DNA of 5,905 nucleotides, from positions 1-5,905 of the forward strand of contig NZ_JAFREL010000071.1 in the NCBI RefSeq assembly GCF_017377655.1, in the 5' to 3' direction. The translations under genes were made by a program, and so were the position numbers. The DNA is from Candidatus Enterococcus ferrettii. Lineage in GTDB: Bacteria > Bacillota > Bacilli > Lactobacillales > Enterococcaceae. The notes beneath the pieces were generated by a model. The model was given only the letters and a program-made list of their open reading frames with translations. It was not told the origin of the DNA and did not search any database. Position 1 is the stretch's first letter. The number at the start of each line of letters is the position of its first letter. Positions 1 to 5,318 of this stretch are shown piece after piece.

Positions 1-29
1 ACCATTCCGTTCTTTCGGTCGTTTGCGGA

Positions 30-254
30 CTATTCTAAATTTAATTTTCTTTGCTGAATCATAGCCCACGCAGTGAATTTTCGAATAATGATAGTAAACT
101 CACTATCATCTAAGTCCGCACCGTTTTCACCTTCAAGCCAATCCTCAAGTGCAAATGTAAAAGGATATTCCTGATCTTTTTTATGATGTTCATACCTGCT
201 TTTCAAAAAATCTAAATGGTATTGTTGAGGTTCTGTTAAATTATCTTTATCCAT
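30..254 (-). CDS. Small acidic phage protein of unknown function
   Basis: This 74-residue protein is not one I recognise. It is soluble-looking, with no signal peptide, membrane segment or cysteine pair. It is rich in Asp and Glu, especially in the middle (EDWLEGENGADLDDSE, about residues 37-52), and has an aromatic helix near the C-terminus (FTAWAMIQQRK). The ATG at 254 is preceded by GAAGGGG about nine bases upstream, which supports this start. It is the most downstream complete gene of the leftward operon, 81 bp after the recombinase stop, with only a possible 24-codon ORF between them. Its place after SSB, the helix-turn-helix protein and the recombinase suggests an early or middle phage function, but nothing in the sequence defines it. 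The gene is probably real, given its ribosome site and operon position; its function is unknown. Confidence 0.7.
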   Translation of the reverse strand: MDKDNLTEPQQYHLDFLKSRYEHHKKDQEYPFTFALEDWLEGENGADLDDSEFTIIIRKFTAWAMIQQRKLNLE

Positions 255-260
255 ATATTT

Positions 261-335
261 TTACCCCTTCCATTCCGTACTATCTTCCTTGATCGAACTA
301 AGCGCAGTTTTGCGCTCAGTGATGATACAAGGCAT
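261..335 (-). CDS. Possible 24-residue peptide between recombinase and 74-residue gene
   Basis: An ATG at 335-333 directly abuts the TGA of the recombinase (TGAATG) and opens a frame of 24 codons ending in TAA at 263-261. The predicted peptide ends in EDSTEWKG. Its last codons (AAG GGG TAA) double as the ribosome site of the next gene, an arrangement common in phage operons. There is no convincing Shine-Dalgarno sequence of its own, so translation would depend on coupling to recombinase termination. No homologue is recognised. It could equally be non-coding spacer; the hairpin at 298-319 lies within it. Confidence 0.3.
   Translation of the reverse strand: MPCIITERKTALSSIKEDSTEWKG
298..319 (-). 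other. Hairpin between recombinase and downstream small gene
   Basis: AGCGCA (301-306) and TGCGCT (311-316) form a perfect 6-bp inverted repeat with a GTTT loop. In the leftward transcript the stem extends to 9 bp through a G-U pair and two more pairs, reaching 298 and 319. The bases after it in the leftward direction are TTCGATC rather than a T-run, so it is not a standard intrinsic terminator. It may stabilise the recombinase mRNA 3' end, mark a processing point, or be incidental. Confidence 0.5.
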
Positions 336-1247
336 TCAATACACGTATTTTTCATGTTTAGCTTTTAGATCATTTTTGCTTGAATCAATATACAGCAATG
401 TTGTTTCGGCACTACTGTGACCAAGCAGTTCTTTTATATCTATTAACTTCATTCCGTGATTGCTGGCATCAGTTGCAGTTGTTCTTCTGAATTTGTGTGG
501 ATACGCCTTTTCTACTCCAGCTTTTCTAGCAATAGTCTTAATCATTTTTTGTATCCCGCTTGTACTCATCTGCGAGCCGATCCCATCTCCACCGCAGATT
601 ATGGGCCCAAACTTATGTGGGAATTTTTCTAGATAGGCATCTATGAACATTTTTGCCCTAGAGTGGATGAAAACTATTCGCTCTTTGTTTCCCTTGCCAA
701 TCACTGATATCTTGCCACCATCCACATCGTAGTTTTCCATTTTTAGCGTGACTAATTCAGCTACACGACAAGCTGTGCTTAATAGTAATTCTAAGACCAT
801 CATTTTCTTAACATCGTCACAGGCTGCTCTCAAAAGCTCAACTTCCTGTTGGGTAAATGATTCTAATAGTCTTTTTTTAACCTTTATTTTTTCCACTCTT
901 TTTCCAGGATCTGAATCGATAAAATCCTCTTCGTAAAGCCATTTAAAAAATCTTGTGATTACTCCTCTTTCATGATCAAGAGTTGAATTGGCAATCTTGT
1001 CTATTAGTGTTCGATGTGCAATGTACGTCCTTATATCGCCCGTTGAAATTTCTTTGAATGGTTTCGCAATGAATCGGTTGAATTTATCAATGTTGTACAT
1101 ATAAAGTTGGATTGAGCGGTCCGATAGTCCTCTAAGTTTTAAACTAATGAAAAACTGCTTGTATGCTGCTATGTCAGATGTCTCATCGTAGATGATTACC
1201 TCGTTCCGAGATTCCTCCAGCTGTAGTTTTGACAGGTTGAAAGTCAT
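336..1247 (-). CDS. Tyrosine recombinase (XerC/D-like, phage integrase family)
   Basis: The protein is a site-specific recombinase that would cut and rejoin DNA through a covalent 3'-phosphotyrosine. From its ATG at 1247 it has 303 residues. A SAM-like DNA-binding N-terminal domain (about 25-115; YKQFFISLKLRGLSDRSIQLY) precedes the catalytic domain (about 128-300). All six expected catalytic residues are visible: R161 (TACRVAEL), K185 (VIGKGNKER), H251 and R254 (HKFRRT), H277 (LGHSSAETT) and Y286 (LLYIDS), so it should be active. Unusually, it lies inside the leftward replication operon after SSB and the helix-turn-helix gene rather than beside a repressor. The ATG has no good ribosome site, and the frame stays open and protein-like for 30 codons upstream, so the true N-terminus is probably longer (see 1248-1337). 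It could be the phage integrase, a multimer resolvase, or an inverting recombinase; no att or dif-like site was identified. Confidence 0.93.
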   Translation of the reverse strand: MTFNLSKLQLEESRNEVIIYDETSDIAAYKQFFISLKLRGLSDRSIQLYMYNIDKFNRFIAKPFKEISTGDIRTYIAHRTLIDKIANSTLDHERGVITRFFKWLYEEDFIDSDPGKRVEKIKVKKRLLESFTQQEVELLRAACDDVKKMMVLELLLSTACRVAELVTLKMENYDVDGGKISVIGKGNKERIVFIHSRAKMFIDAYLEKFPHKFGPIICGGDGIGSQMSTSGIQKMIKTIARKAGVEKAYPHKFRRTTATDASNHGMKLIDIKELLGHSSAETTLLYIDSSKNDLKAKHEKYVY

Positions 1248-1337
1248 ATTAATCTTTAGCTTTCTTAATTGATCGCCGTTAAATTCTGACTCCAGATCAG
1301 AAACTACTTTATTTATGAACTTTTCTTTTATGTCGAT
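1248..1337 (-). other. In-frame coding-like 5' extension of the recombinase lacking a standard start codon
   Basis: Reading the recombinase frame upstream of its ATG gives 30 sense codons back to a TAA at 1340-1338. They encode a charged amphipathic stretch that includes KEKFINKVVSDLESE and GDQLRKLK, then run directly into MTFNLSKLQLEE. From memory, integrases of this subfamily begin with just such a segment (a '...NKV...DLE...QL.K.KM.L..NLS' pattern), which is inference. No ATG, GTG or TTG occurs in it. A strong AAGGAG sits at 1355-1350. The first codon after the stop is ATC (12 nt from AAGGAG), and an ATA overlaps the upstream gene's TAA. Options are a near-cognate start, a mutated or misread ATG, or reinitiation at low level. 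Confidence 0.6.
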
Positions 1338-1807
1338 TTAGTACGCTCACTCCTTCTTCGATTTTTCGGAATATCATACTTACGCAACCAGACTCTTAAG
1401 GTGGTATCTGATACCCCGAACTCTTTTGCAGCACCTCTCACTCCATATTTTTTATAGGATTCTTCAACTTTGGTTCTTTCAGGAAGGTGAAGTTTTATTG
1501 AGTTTTCAACACCATATTTCCTTCGAACATACGCAAAGACTTTTCCATCTATTGGGTAAATTCGCTTAATCTCTGCTAATTTCCACTTCTCTTCCAGCAT
1601 AGTTAAAATGTCTTTCTCCATGCCAGGTCTTTTATCCAAATATCTTTGAATTCTCTCGTCATGATCCGCTGGTTCTGGTTCTTCGCCATGCAATATATCC
1701 ATGAGTTTCTGATGCCGCTTAACTTTCTCAGGCAACTGATCCCAATTAGGGTCATAGGTCAGTTTTAATAGCTCTGTCCAAGCCCACTTCTGTTCTTTTG
1801 TTTTCAT
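1328..1807 (-). CDS. Helix-turn-helix DNA-binding phage protein
   Basis: This 159-residue protein is probably a DNA-binding protein of the phage early operon. Its clearest feature is a C-terminal helix-turn-helix at about residues 117-146 (KKYGVRGAAKEFGVSDTTL then RVWLRKYDI), the pattern of transposase-like and terminase-small-subunit-like HTH segments. It is followed by a very basic tail (KNRRRSERTK). A second HTH-like stretch lies at about 75-100 (LAEIKRIYPIDGKVFAYVRRKYGV). The N-terminal third is acidic and Trp-containing (WAWTELL, DPNWDQLPEK). The ATG at 1807 has AGGAGG five bases upstream, overlapping the end of ssb, so the start is secure and the two genes are co-translated. It could regulate late transcription or assist replication; the HTH alone does not decide. 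Its 3' end carries the AAGGAG that may serve the recombinase. Confidence 0.8.
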   Translation of the reverse strand: MKTKEQKWAWTELLKLTYDPNWDQLPEKVKRHQKLMDILHGEEPEPADHDERIQRYLDKRPGMEKDILTMLEEKWKLAEIKRIYPIDGKVFAYVRRKYGVENSIKLHLPERTKVEESYKKYGVRGAAKEFGVSDTTLRVWLRKYDIPKNRRRSERTKST

Positions 1808-1816
1808 GACAACCTC

Positions 1817-2275
1817 CTAAAACGGCAGATCGTCATCGGCAATATCAATTGATCCGCTGCTAAACGGATCAGCGTTATTCTCGAAGTCAGGAATAGTATT
1901 ATCTGGTTGTGCATTGCTTCCTGCTGAGGTTCCGTTCTGGCGTTGTTCATTTGCAGCACGAGACTCAAGTAGCTGAAAGTTATCCGCTACTACTTCAGTT
2001 ACATATACTCGTTGACCTTGCTGATTTTCATAGTTTCGAGTTTGAATTCGACCTGTGACACCTAATAAGGTGCCTTTACGCGCATAATTTGCTAGTGCCT
2101 CTGCTGATTTACGCCAGATCACACAATTGATAAAGTCTGCATCGCGGTTGCCACTTTGGTTTGTGAAGTTACGATTCACTGCTAAAGTAAAAGTTGCTGC
2201 CGCAGTCCCATTTGCTGTATATCTCAAGTCGGGGTCCTTAGTAAGCCGCCCGACTAAAACTGTATTGTTAATCAT
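1817..2275 (-). CDS. ssb: Single-stranded-DNA-binding protein
   Basis: This phage SSB coats single-stranded DNA during replication and recombination and recruits partner proteins. The 152-residue protein has the usual layout. The OB-fold domain covers about 1-105, starting [20 protein letters not shown] and containing FTLAVNR, the [14 protein letters not shown] strand with its conserved Trp, and [22 protein letters not shown] low-complexity Gln/Asn/Ser-rich linker (about 110-140) leads to the acidic tail DDDLPF at the extreme C-terminus, the established docking peptide for SSB partners, here intact. Length and order match bacterial and Firmicutes-phage SSBs. The ATG overlaps the replisome-organizer stop as ATGA, with AGGAGG seven bases upstream inside that gene, so the two are translationally coupled. 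Identification is firm; the only choice is phage versus host paralogue, and the context says phage. Confidence 0.97.
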   Translation of the reverse strand: MINNTVLVGRLTKDPDLRYTANGTAAATFTLAVNRNFTNQSGNRDADFINCVIWRKSAEALANYARKGTLLGVTGRIQTRNYENQQGQRVYVTEVVADNFQLLESRAANEQRQNGTSAGSNAQPDNTIPDFENNADPFSSGSIDIADDDLPF

Positions 2276-3180
2276 TTATTTCCCTCCTGTTTTGCTATGA
2301 GTTGTTTAATCTCCATAACATCTTGATCTGATAGTTTTTTCTTTGATGCATATTCCTCCATCGTTAAATCTGGATTGAACTTCTTCTCTTTCTGGAAATA
2401 CATTGCCAACATACGAGTGTGATTCTCATTCCTAGGCTTTTTATTTCCGTACGAAGCCCTAGTATTTGTTTTAAGAGCTTTGGAATTGCTTTCCGCATCT
2501 TTCCTATCCCAATTACGAATAGTCGCTAGGTAGTTCTTATAAGTTTTTCCTGATGATGCACAGTAAGAAGACACTTTCTCGATTCTTTGTTCCCAGTCGT
2601 TCGGAAATTCTTCCTTTAGTTTTGCAAGTTGATCATCAGTAAACCCAACATTTTTATATTCGCCTAGTTTGTGATTAAAAGCAGGAGCCTTCTTTTTTTT
2701 AGAAGGTGTATTTTTATCTAACTCTATCTCTAACTCTTTCTCTAACTCTATCTCTAACTCTAGGCGACCTTTTCCAGACAATTTCTGGACATTGTCATCT
2801 TTTGATCTTTGCAGCCTCTTCTGTCTTGCATATTCAGTCTCTGAACCCACCATTTCACCTAGCTGATTCAGGTATATCTCTCCGCTATCCATGATTTGTA
2901 TCAAGCCGATTTTGTTAAACAAGTCCATGGCTACCTTTACAGTATCTAATTTTGAGTTTGTTAGTTTTGCTAGAGATTCAGGGTCATAAGGTATCATCAA
3001 ATTTCCTACATTTCTTACTAGCAAGCCTTCTGTTTTCAACGATTTAAGACATAACTTCAGATAAAACAAACAGTATTCCTTGCCGTTAGGTTGTTCTTCC
3101 AGCCATTCGATGGTATCTTCTTCAAAAAAATTTTCTTTCAATTTAAGCCAGTAATATCTTTTTTTTTGCTTATCCGACAC
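2272..3180 (-). CDS. Phage replisome organizer (N-terminal rep_org domain, DnaD-like C-terminal region)
   Basis: The protein is expected to bind the phage origin and bring in the helicase or helicase loader. I place the start at GTG 3180-3178, because AGGAGG lies six bases upstream; an upstream in-frame TTG at 3195 would put that ribosome site inside the gene. This gives 302 residues. Residues about 3-125 ([20 protein letters not shown], then [16 protein letters not shown] and a winged-helix-like segment ending at [11 protein letters not shown]) match the phage_rep_org_N family. A linker of alternating Leu/Ile/Lys and Glu (about 140-155) is encoded by four tandem 12-bp repeats. The C-terminal half has a DnaD/DnaB_2-like motif ([15 protein letters not shown], about 214-228). 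A coding A8G run (2700-2692) follows the linker. It starts 1 bp after the upstream gene and overlaps ssb by 4 bp. Confidence 0.92.
   Translation of the reverse strand: MSDKQKKRYYWLKLKENFFEEDTIEWLEEQPNGKEYCLFYLKLCLKSLKTEGLLVRNVGNLMIPYDPESLAKLTNSKLDTVKVAMDLFNKIGLIQIMDSGEIYLNQLGEMVGSETEYARQKRLQRSKDDNVQKLSGKGRLELEIELEKELEIELDKNTPSKKKKAPAFNHKLGEYKNVGFTDDQLAKLKEEFPNDWEQRIEKVSSYCASSGKTYKNYLATIRNWDRKDAESNSKALKTNTRASYGNKKPRNENHTRMLAMYFQKEKKFNPDLTMEEYASKKKLSDQDVMEIKQLIAKQEGNK
2688..2706 (-). repeat. Inverted repeat with A/T-run loop next to the 12-bp repeat array
   Basis: CCTTCT (2688-2693) and AGAAGG (2701-2706) are perfect inverted copies flanking a seven-base T run (A run in the coding strand). It lies eight bases from the tandem repeat array inside the replisome-organizer gene and encodes PSKKKK. 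It could be a melting or structural element of an origin, or simply a codon effect of the Lys run. Confidence 0.5.
2715..2762. repeat. Four tandem 12-bp repeats, candidate origin iterons
   Basis: Four head-to-tail copies of TCTCTAACTCTA (coding-strand TAGAGTTAGAGA) start at 2715, 2727, 2739 and 2751. The third and fourth are perfect; the first and second each differ at one base. They encode the [16 protein letters not shown] linker of the replisome organizer. In several Gram-positive phages the replication origin is known to be a set of repeats inside the replisome-organizer gene, so this is a good origin candidate. An alternative is that they are only a repetitive coiled linker, kept for the protein. 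Confidence 0.85.
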
Positions 3181-3181
3181 A

Positions 3182-3403
3182 TCATCCCTCCTCAATCGGA
3201 ACCTCTACTTCATAAACGAACTTGGCTTTTCTTTGTCCGTTTACAATCGATTCTTGTTTAGTTTTTGTTACTGATATATCACTCTTATTACCTTGAGTTC
3301 CGATAAATGCGTAAGTCATAACTTCTAAGAAGACTTTGTCCTTGGAAGAAAGTCTTCGGCGGAGAGACCACCACTCGCGTTCAAAGTCTTCTTTGCTGCT
3401 CAT
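3182..3403 (-). CDS. Small phage protein of unknown function (73 residues)
   Basis: The gene is not recognised. I choose the ATG at 3403 because AAGGGGG stands directly upstream at normal spacing and the HNH gene stop is one base away. An open frame reaching back to 3460 would overlap the HNH gene by more than 50 bp without need. The protein has an N-terminal charged helix (SSKEDFEREWWSLRRRLSSKDK), a short hydrophobic stretch (VFLEVMTYAFIG) and a C-terminal Lys/Val-rich strand region ending VYEVEVPIEEG. No catalytic motif or membrane helix is evident. The last codons (GAG GAG GGA TGA) form the ribosome site of the replisome-organizer gene, so the two are probably co-translated. Its position between nuclease and replication initiator suggests an accessory role in DNA metabolism, which is inference only. 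Confidence 0.75.
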   Translation of the reverse strand: MSSKEDFEREWWSLRRRLSSKDKVFLEVMTYAFIGTQGNKSDISVTKTKQESIVNGQRKAKFVYEVEVPIEEG

Positions 3404-3404
3404 A

Positions 3405-4124
3405 TTATCCCCCTTCAACAGCTCGATTAAATAACTGTTCCGTTTCATACTTTTCATCAAACTTCATGATTTGAGCATTCGTCATGATGCCGATTTTTAT
3501 CAAGGCATCTTTATCTAAATACACAGCAGTAATCTGATACTTGTTTAGAAATTCCGTTTGCCCTAAATCGTGAGCTATATTGTGGTGAACCCAACATAAA
3601 CTCGCGAAAGGAAATAGGCGGTGATCAACATTCTTACGGTGTCTATTTCCCACTGCTGTTACATGGTGTATTTGAGCGTGCGGCCGCCCGCAAACAGCAC
3701 ACTTTCTGTACTTGCAGCAATAATAGAAAAAACTATTCTGTTCTAGTAAATATGAGTATCTTTTTTTAAGCTCTACACCTTCCTTAACAACAAACTGAAT
3801 CAGTTTTGTTATCCAAATATTCCCCTCGTCCATCGTCGCAAGCTCGTGACTGAAAGCTTCGTCTTGGTCGTACTCGTAATCATACTTCAGGATGCTTTCT
3901 ACATGTTCTGGATCGTCTACCCACCAATTTGCTATGTCCCTGATTAAAACGTGAGAGAGGGCATTTTGTTTAGCTGAGAGCGGCTCGTTGTCTATAGGTT
4001 TAACTTTGACTAGATTGTCCTTGCCTCTGGCTAACATTTTCAAATATTCAGCGTTGATTTCTTCTTCAAATTCGATAGTCATCCGATTGCCTTCATGGCT
4101 TATAATTTTGCATAAATGAAACAT
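3405..4124 (-). CDS. Putative HNH nuclease of phage recombination module
   Basis: This 239-residue protein resembles the 'putative HNHc nuclease' family found next to annealing proteins in Firmicutes phages. It would cut or process DNA during recombination or replication. The N-terminal part (MFHLCKIISHEGNRMTIEFE, to about 120) is a family-specific domain of unknown fold containing Trp-Trp (67-68) and a Tyr/Asp-rich stretch. The nuclease-like part carries CxxC (C142, C145), HH (H153-H154), then C177, H180-H181 and H185 (LCWVHHNIAH). This is the zinc-binding and beta-beta-alpha-metal signature of HNH proteins, so the active site looks complete. The ATG at 4124 is five bases after the annealing-protein stop, with a modest GAAGTGAT ribosome site. 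Assignment to the family is strong; enzymatic activity is inferred. It might act on recombination intermediates in concert with the annealing protein. Confidence 0.85.
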   Translation of the reverse strand: MFHLCKIISHEGNRMTIEFEEEINAEYLKMLARGKDNLVKVKPIDNEPLSAKQNALSHVLIRDIANWWVDDPEHVESILKYDYEYDQDEAFSHELATMDEGNIWITKLIQFVVKEGVELKKRYSYLLEQNSFFYYCCKYRKCAVCGRPHAQIHHVTAVGNRHRKNVDHRLFPFASLCWVHHNIAHDLGQTEFLNKYQITAVYLDKDALIKIGIMTNAQIMKFDEKYETEQLFNRAVEGG

Positions 4125-4129
4125 CTACA

Positions 4130-4861
4130 TCACTTCTCTTGTTTTGCATTCTCGTGCTCTTCTAGTTGCTGTTTCAGCCAGCCTACGCCACGTTTGAGCA
4201 TTCCTAAGTCACCCTTAGTCCATTTAGAGTCATCAGCAGGAATTTTAGCAGTATCTGCTAATTGAAGGACCATCCAATCAATATCCTTTTCATACTGATC
4301 AGCAATAACTTGCAAGGCCTTAAGAAATAACTTCTTACTTCGATCACTCGCAGGCTCCAACATTGTTATATCCTCTGGCATATCCTCACCAGTGAAAATA
4401 TAGAGACCTAAACCAAACATGGCTAAATTTTTAACTAAGCAGCGCATAATTGCTTTGTTGATGTAAAACATCGTTGCCGCTTCACATGTCTTCTCTGTAT
4501 AATTACCAGTCCATTTATTGTCTTTGTATTCTTTCACGTTGTACTTGTAAGGCTCGTTCTTCATCGCCTTATTTGAACTATCCATTACTGGCAGCCACAT
4601 TTCTCGTGTTACTCCATCAATAGTGATTGTCGTAAACACCATGTATCCTGCCGCTGGATCGAAAACATACGGCCGCTTAGTTTCGGTGTCTCTGTATATC
4701 GTATAATCGATTTCGCTAACTCTTTTGCTAACTTCGGCCCAAGCCCAAGCCCAGGAAAGATAGGTGAGTTTGTTTCTTTTCTCCGAAACATCTTTTACAT
4801 CGATTTGATATAAAAGATTAAAAAGCTTATTGTCCTCACGTTCAAAAACTTCTTTACTCAA
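4130..4861 (-). CDS. Single-strand annealing protein, DUF1071 / Sak-like family
   Basis: This 243-residue protein is a likely phage recombinase that anneals complementary single strands, working with SSB. Diagnostic stretches are KLTYLSWAWAWAEVSKR (31-47), AGYMVFTTITIDGVTREMWL (71-90), PVMDSSNKAM (91-100) and INKAIMRCLVKNLAMFGLGL (134-153) followed by YIFTGED. Together these are the hallmark of the DUF1071 family, regarded as a Rad52-like/Sak-type annealing group. The C-terminal third (LFLKALQVIADQYEKDID onward) is helical and ends in a charged tail. The start is TTG at 4861-4859: GGAGG lies seven bases upstream, overlapping the end of the previous gene, and MSKEV is a sensible N-terminus. 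The WAWAWA segment is encoded by a short GGGCTT triplication, a local base-composition effect. The gene sits two bases from its upstream neighbour and directly before the HNH nuclease, the usual pairing in such modules. Confidence 0.9.
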   Translation of the reverse strand: MSKEVFEREDNKLFNLLYQIDVKDVSEKRNKLTYLSWAWAWAEVSKRVSEIDYTIYRDTETKRPYVFDPAAGYMVFTTITIDGVTREMWLPVMDSSNKAMKNEPYKYNVKEYKDNKWTGNYTEKTCEAATMFYINKAIMRCLVKNLAMFGLGLYIFTGEDMPEDITMLEPASDRSKKLFLKALQVIADQYEKDIDWMVLQLADTAKIPADDSKWTKGDLGMLKRGVGWLKQQLEEHENAKQEK

Positions 4862-4863
4862 AT

Positions 4864-5232
4864 CTACTCCTCCATTTCCTGCAGGTTCATGTCGTAGTAT
4901 TCTGGAATACCAACTGACTCAATTTTATTTATCAGCACATCGCCAAGATAATAGTTCACTTCTTTTAGTAGTTCGATGTCTTCATCTACCGTCAGACTGA
5001 TCATATTTAGCAGTTTTTCAAGCTTTTTCTTAGCTTTATATGAATTAACCTCGGTTTCGCTAAACCGTCTTAAATCCTCTTTCTGAACGATATAATCACC
5101 AACGTATACTTCTTGACCGAGAAACAGACGTTGGCTGAAATAGTCCGTTTGGTCAGATTCAATCTGGTTGGGCTCATAGTCCATTGGGGAACTCAATTTA
5201 TACTGATCAATAGCATTCTCTAAACTGCTCAT
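4864..5232 (-). CDS. Phage early protein of unknown function (122 residues)
   Basis: The gene is unrecognised. It has a clear ribosome site (AAAGGGGA, seven bases before the ATG at 5232) and ends GAG GAG TAG, which supplies the ribosome site for the annealing protein, so the two are co-expressed. The protein is acidic and soluble-looking. The N-terminal ~35 residues are polar and Asp/Gln-rich, followed by RLFLGQEVYVGDYIVQKEDLRRF, which has a beta-like look. Then comes a helical segment (KKKLEKLLNMISLTVDEDIELLKEVNYYLGDV) and an acidic tail (MNLQEMEE). No cysteines, membrane segments or known catalytic motif are present. As the first well-supported gene of the leftward operon it could modulate the recombination proteins, but that rests only on position. 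Confidence 0.8.
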   Translation of the reverse strand: MSSLENAIDQYKLSSPMDYEPNQIESDQTDYFSQRLFLGQEVYVGDYIVQKEDLRRFSETEVNSYKAKKKLEKLLNMISLTVDEDIELLKEVNYYLGDVLINKIESVGIPEYYDMNLQEMEE

Positions 5233-5250
5233 GCTTATTTCCCCTTTCTG

Positions 5251-5259
5251 TGGTATAAT
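5251..5259 (+). promoter_or_regulatory. Extended -10 promoter, rightward
   Basis: TGGTATAAT is a perfect extended -10 element (TG-N-TATAAT) on the plus strand. No good -35 is visible at 16-18 bp upstream (about 5230-5236), which extended -10 promoters can tolerate. Transcription would begin near 5265-5267 and meet the terminator ending at 5316. The promoter faces away from the minus-strand operon and overlaps its 5' leader. Confidence 0.5.
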
Positions 5260-5271
5260 TTAGAAAATTAT
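5255..5271. promoter_or_regulatory. Perfect inverted repeat overlapping the -10, candidate operator
   Basis: ATAATTT (5255-5261) and AAATTAT (5265-5271) form a perfect palindrome around AGA. It covers the rightward -10 element and the predicted start site, and lies about 25 bp upstream of the ATG of the 122-residue gene on the other strand. A dimeric repressor bound here could block the rightward promoter. AT-rich palindromes do arise by chance, so this is a candidate only. Confidence 0.35.
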
Positions 5272-5318
5272 TTTTGTACGTGCGACTTACTACTTGGCGG
5301 TGGAAGTCGCTTTTTTCA
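5260..5318 (+). ncRNA. Candidate ~50-nt small RNA (promoter to terminator)
   Basis: The extended -10 at 5251-5259 and the intrinsic terminator at 5282-5316 would delimit a transcript of about 50 nt starting near 5265-5267. It has no credible ORF. It would contain a single hairpin with an exposed CUUGGCGGUGG loop and be antisense to the 3' end of the minus-strand 44-residue ORF (5290-5316). The exact 5' end is not visible from sequence. The elements are seen; the RNA is inferred. Confidence 0.35.
5282..5316 (+). terminator. Rho-independent terminator, rightward
   Basis: GCGACTT (5282-5288) pairs perfectly with AAGTCGC (5304-5310) across a 15-nt loop and is followed at once by six Ts (5311-5316), the standard intrinsic terminator form on the plus strand. 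In the leftward direction the hairpin is followed by ACGTAC, so it should not stop the minus-strand operon. Confidence 0.75.

Noticed and set aside
1..29. Start of a further leftward gene (ATG at 5-3)
   Set aside because: Only five bases of the frame are inside the window and the ribosome site is weak, so it cannot be called.
748..936. Plus-strand open frame within the recombinase gene
   Set aside because: It lies fully antisense to conserved catalytic-domain coding sequence and its product is Ser/Thr-rich with no ribosome site.
1328..1340. Programmed -1 frameshift joining the HTH protein to the recombinase
   Set aside because: The overlap between the two frames (1337-1328) holds no slippery heptamer; a near-cognate start or reinitiation fits better.
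2715..2762. CRISPR-like array
   Set aside because: The units are contiguous 12-mers without spacers and lie in a coding frame.
2706..2894. Plus-strand open frame with a Leu-Thr-Leu-Ser repeat
   Set aside because: It is the complement of the 12-bp repeat array and replisome-organizer coding sequence, with no ribosome site; the repeat pattern is only a mirror of the Leu/Glu linker.
3181..3195. TTG at 3195 as the replisome-organizer start
   Set aside because: The codons after it (AGG AGG) are the ribosome site itself; GTG at 3180 has correct six-base spacing.
3404..3460. Upstream ATG at 3460 for the 73-residue gene
   Set aside because: It would overlap the HNH gene by over 50 bp and lacks a ribosome site, while ATG 3403 has AAGGGGG at good spacing.
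4736..4752. GGGCTT hexamer triplication as a functional repeat
   Set aside because: It encodes the conserved Trp-Ala-Trp-Ala motif of the annealing protein, so codon constraint explains it.
4609..4791. Alternative minus-strand frame within the annealing-protein gene
   Set aside because: It is an out-of-frame overlap with the well-supported DUF1071 protein.
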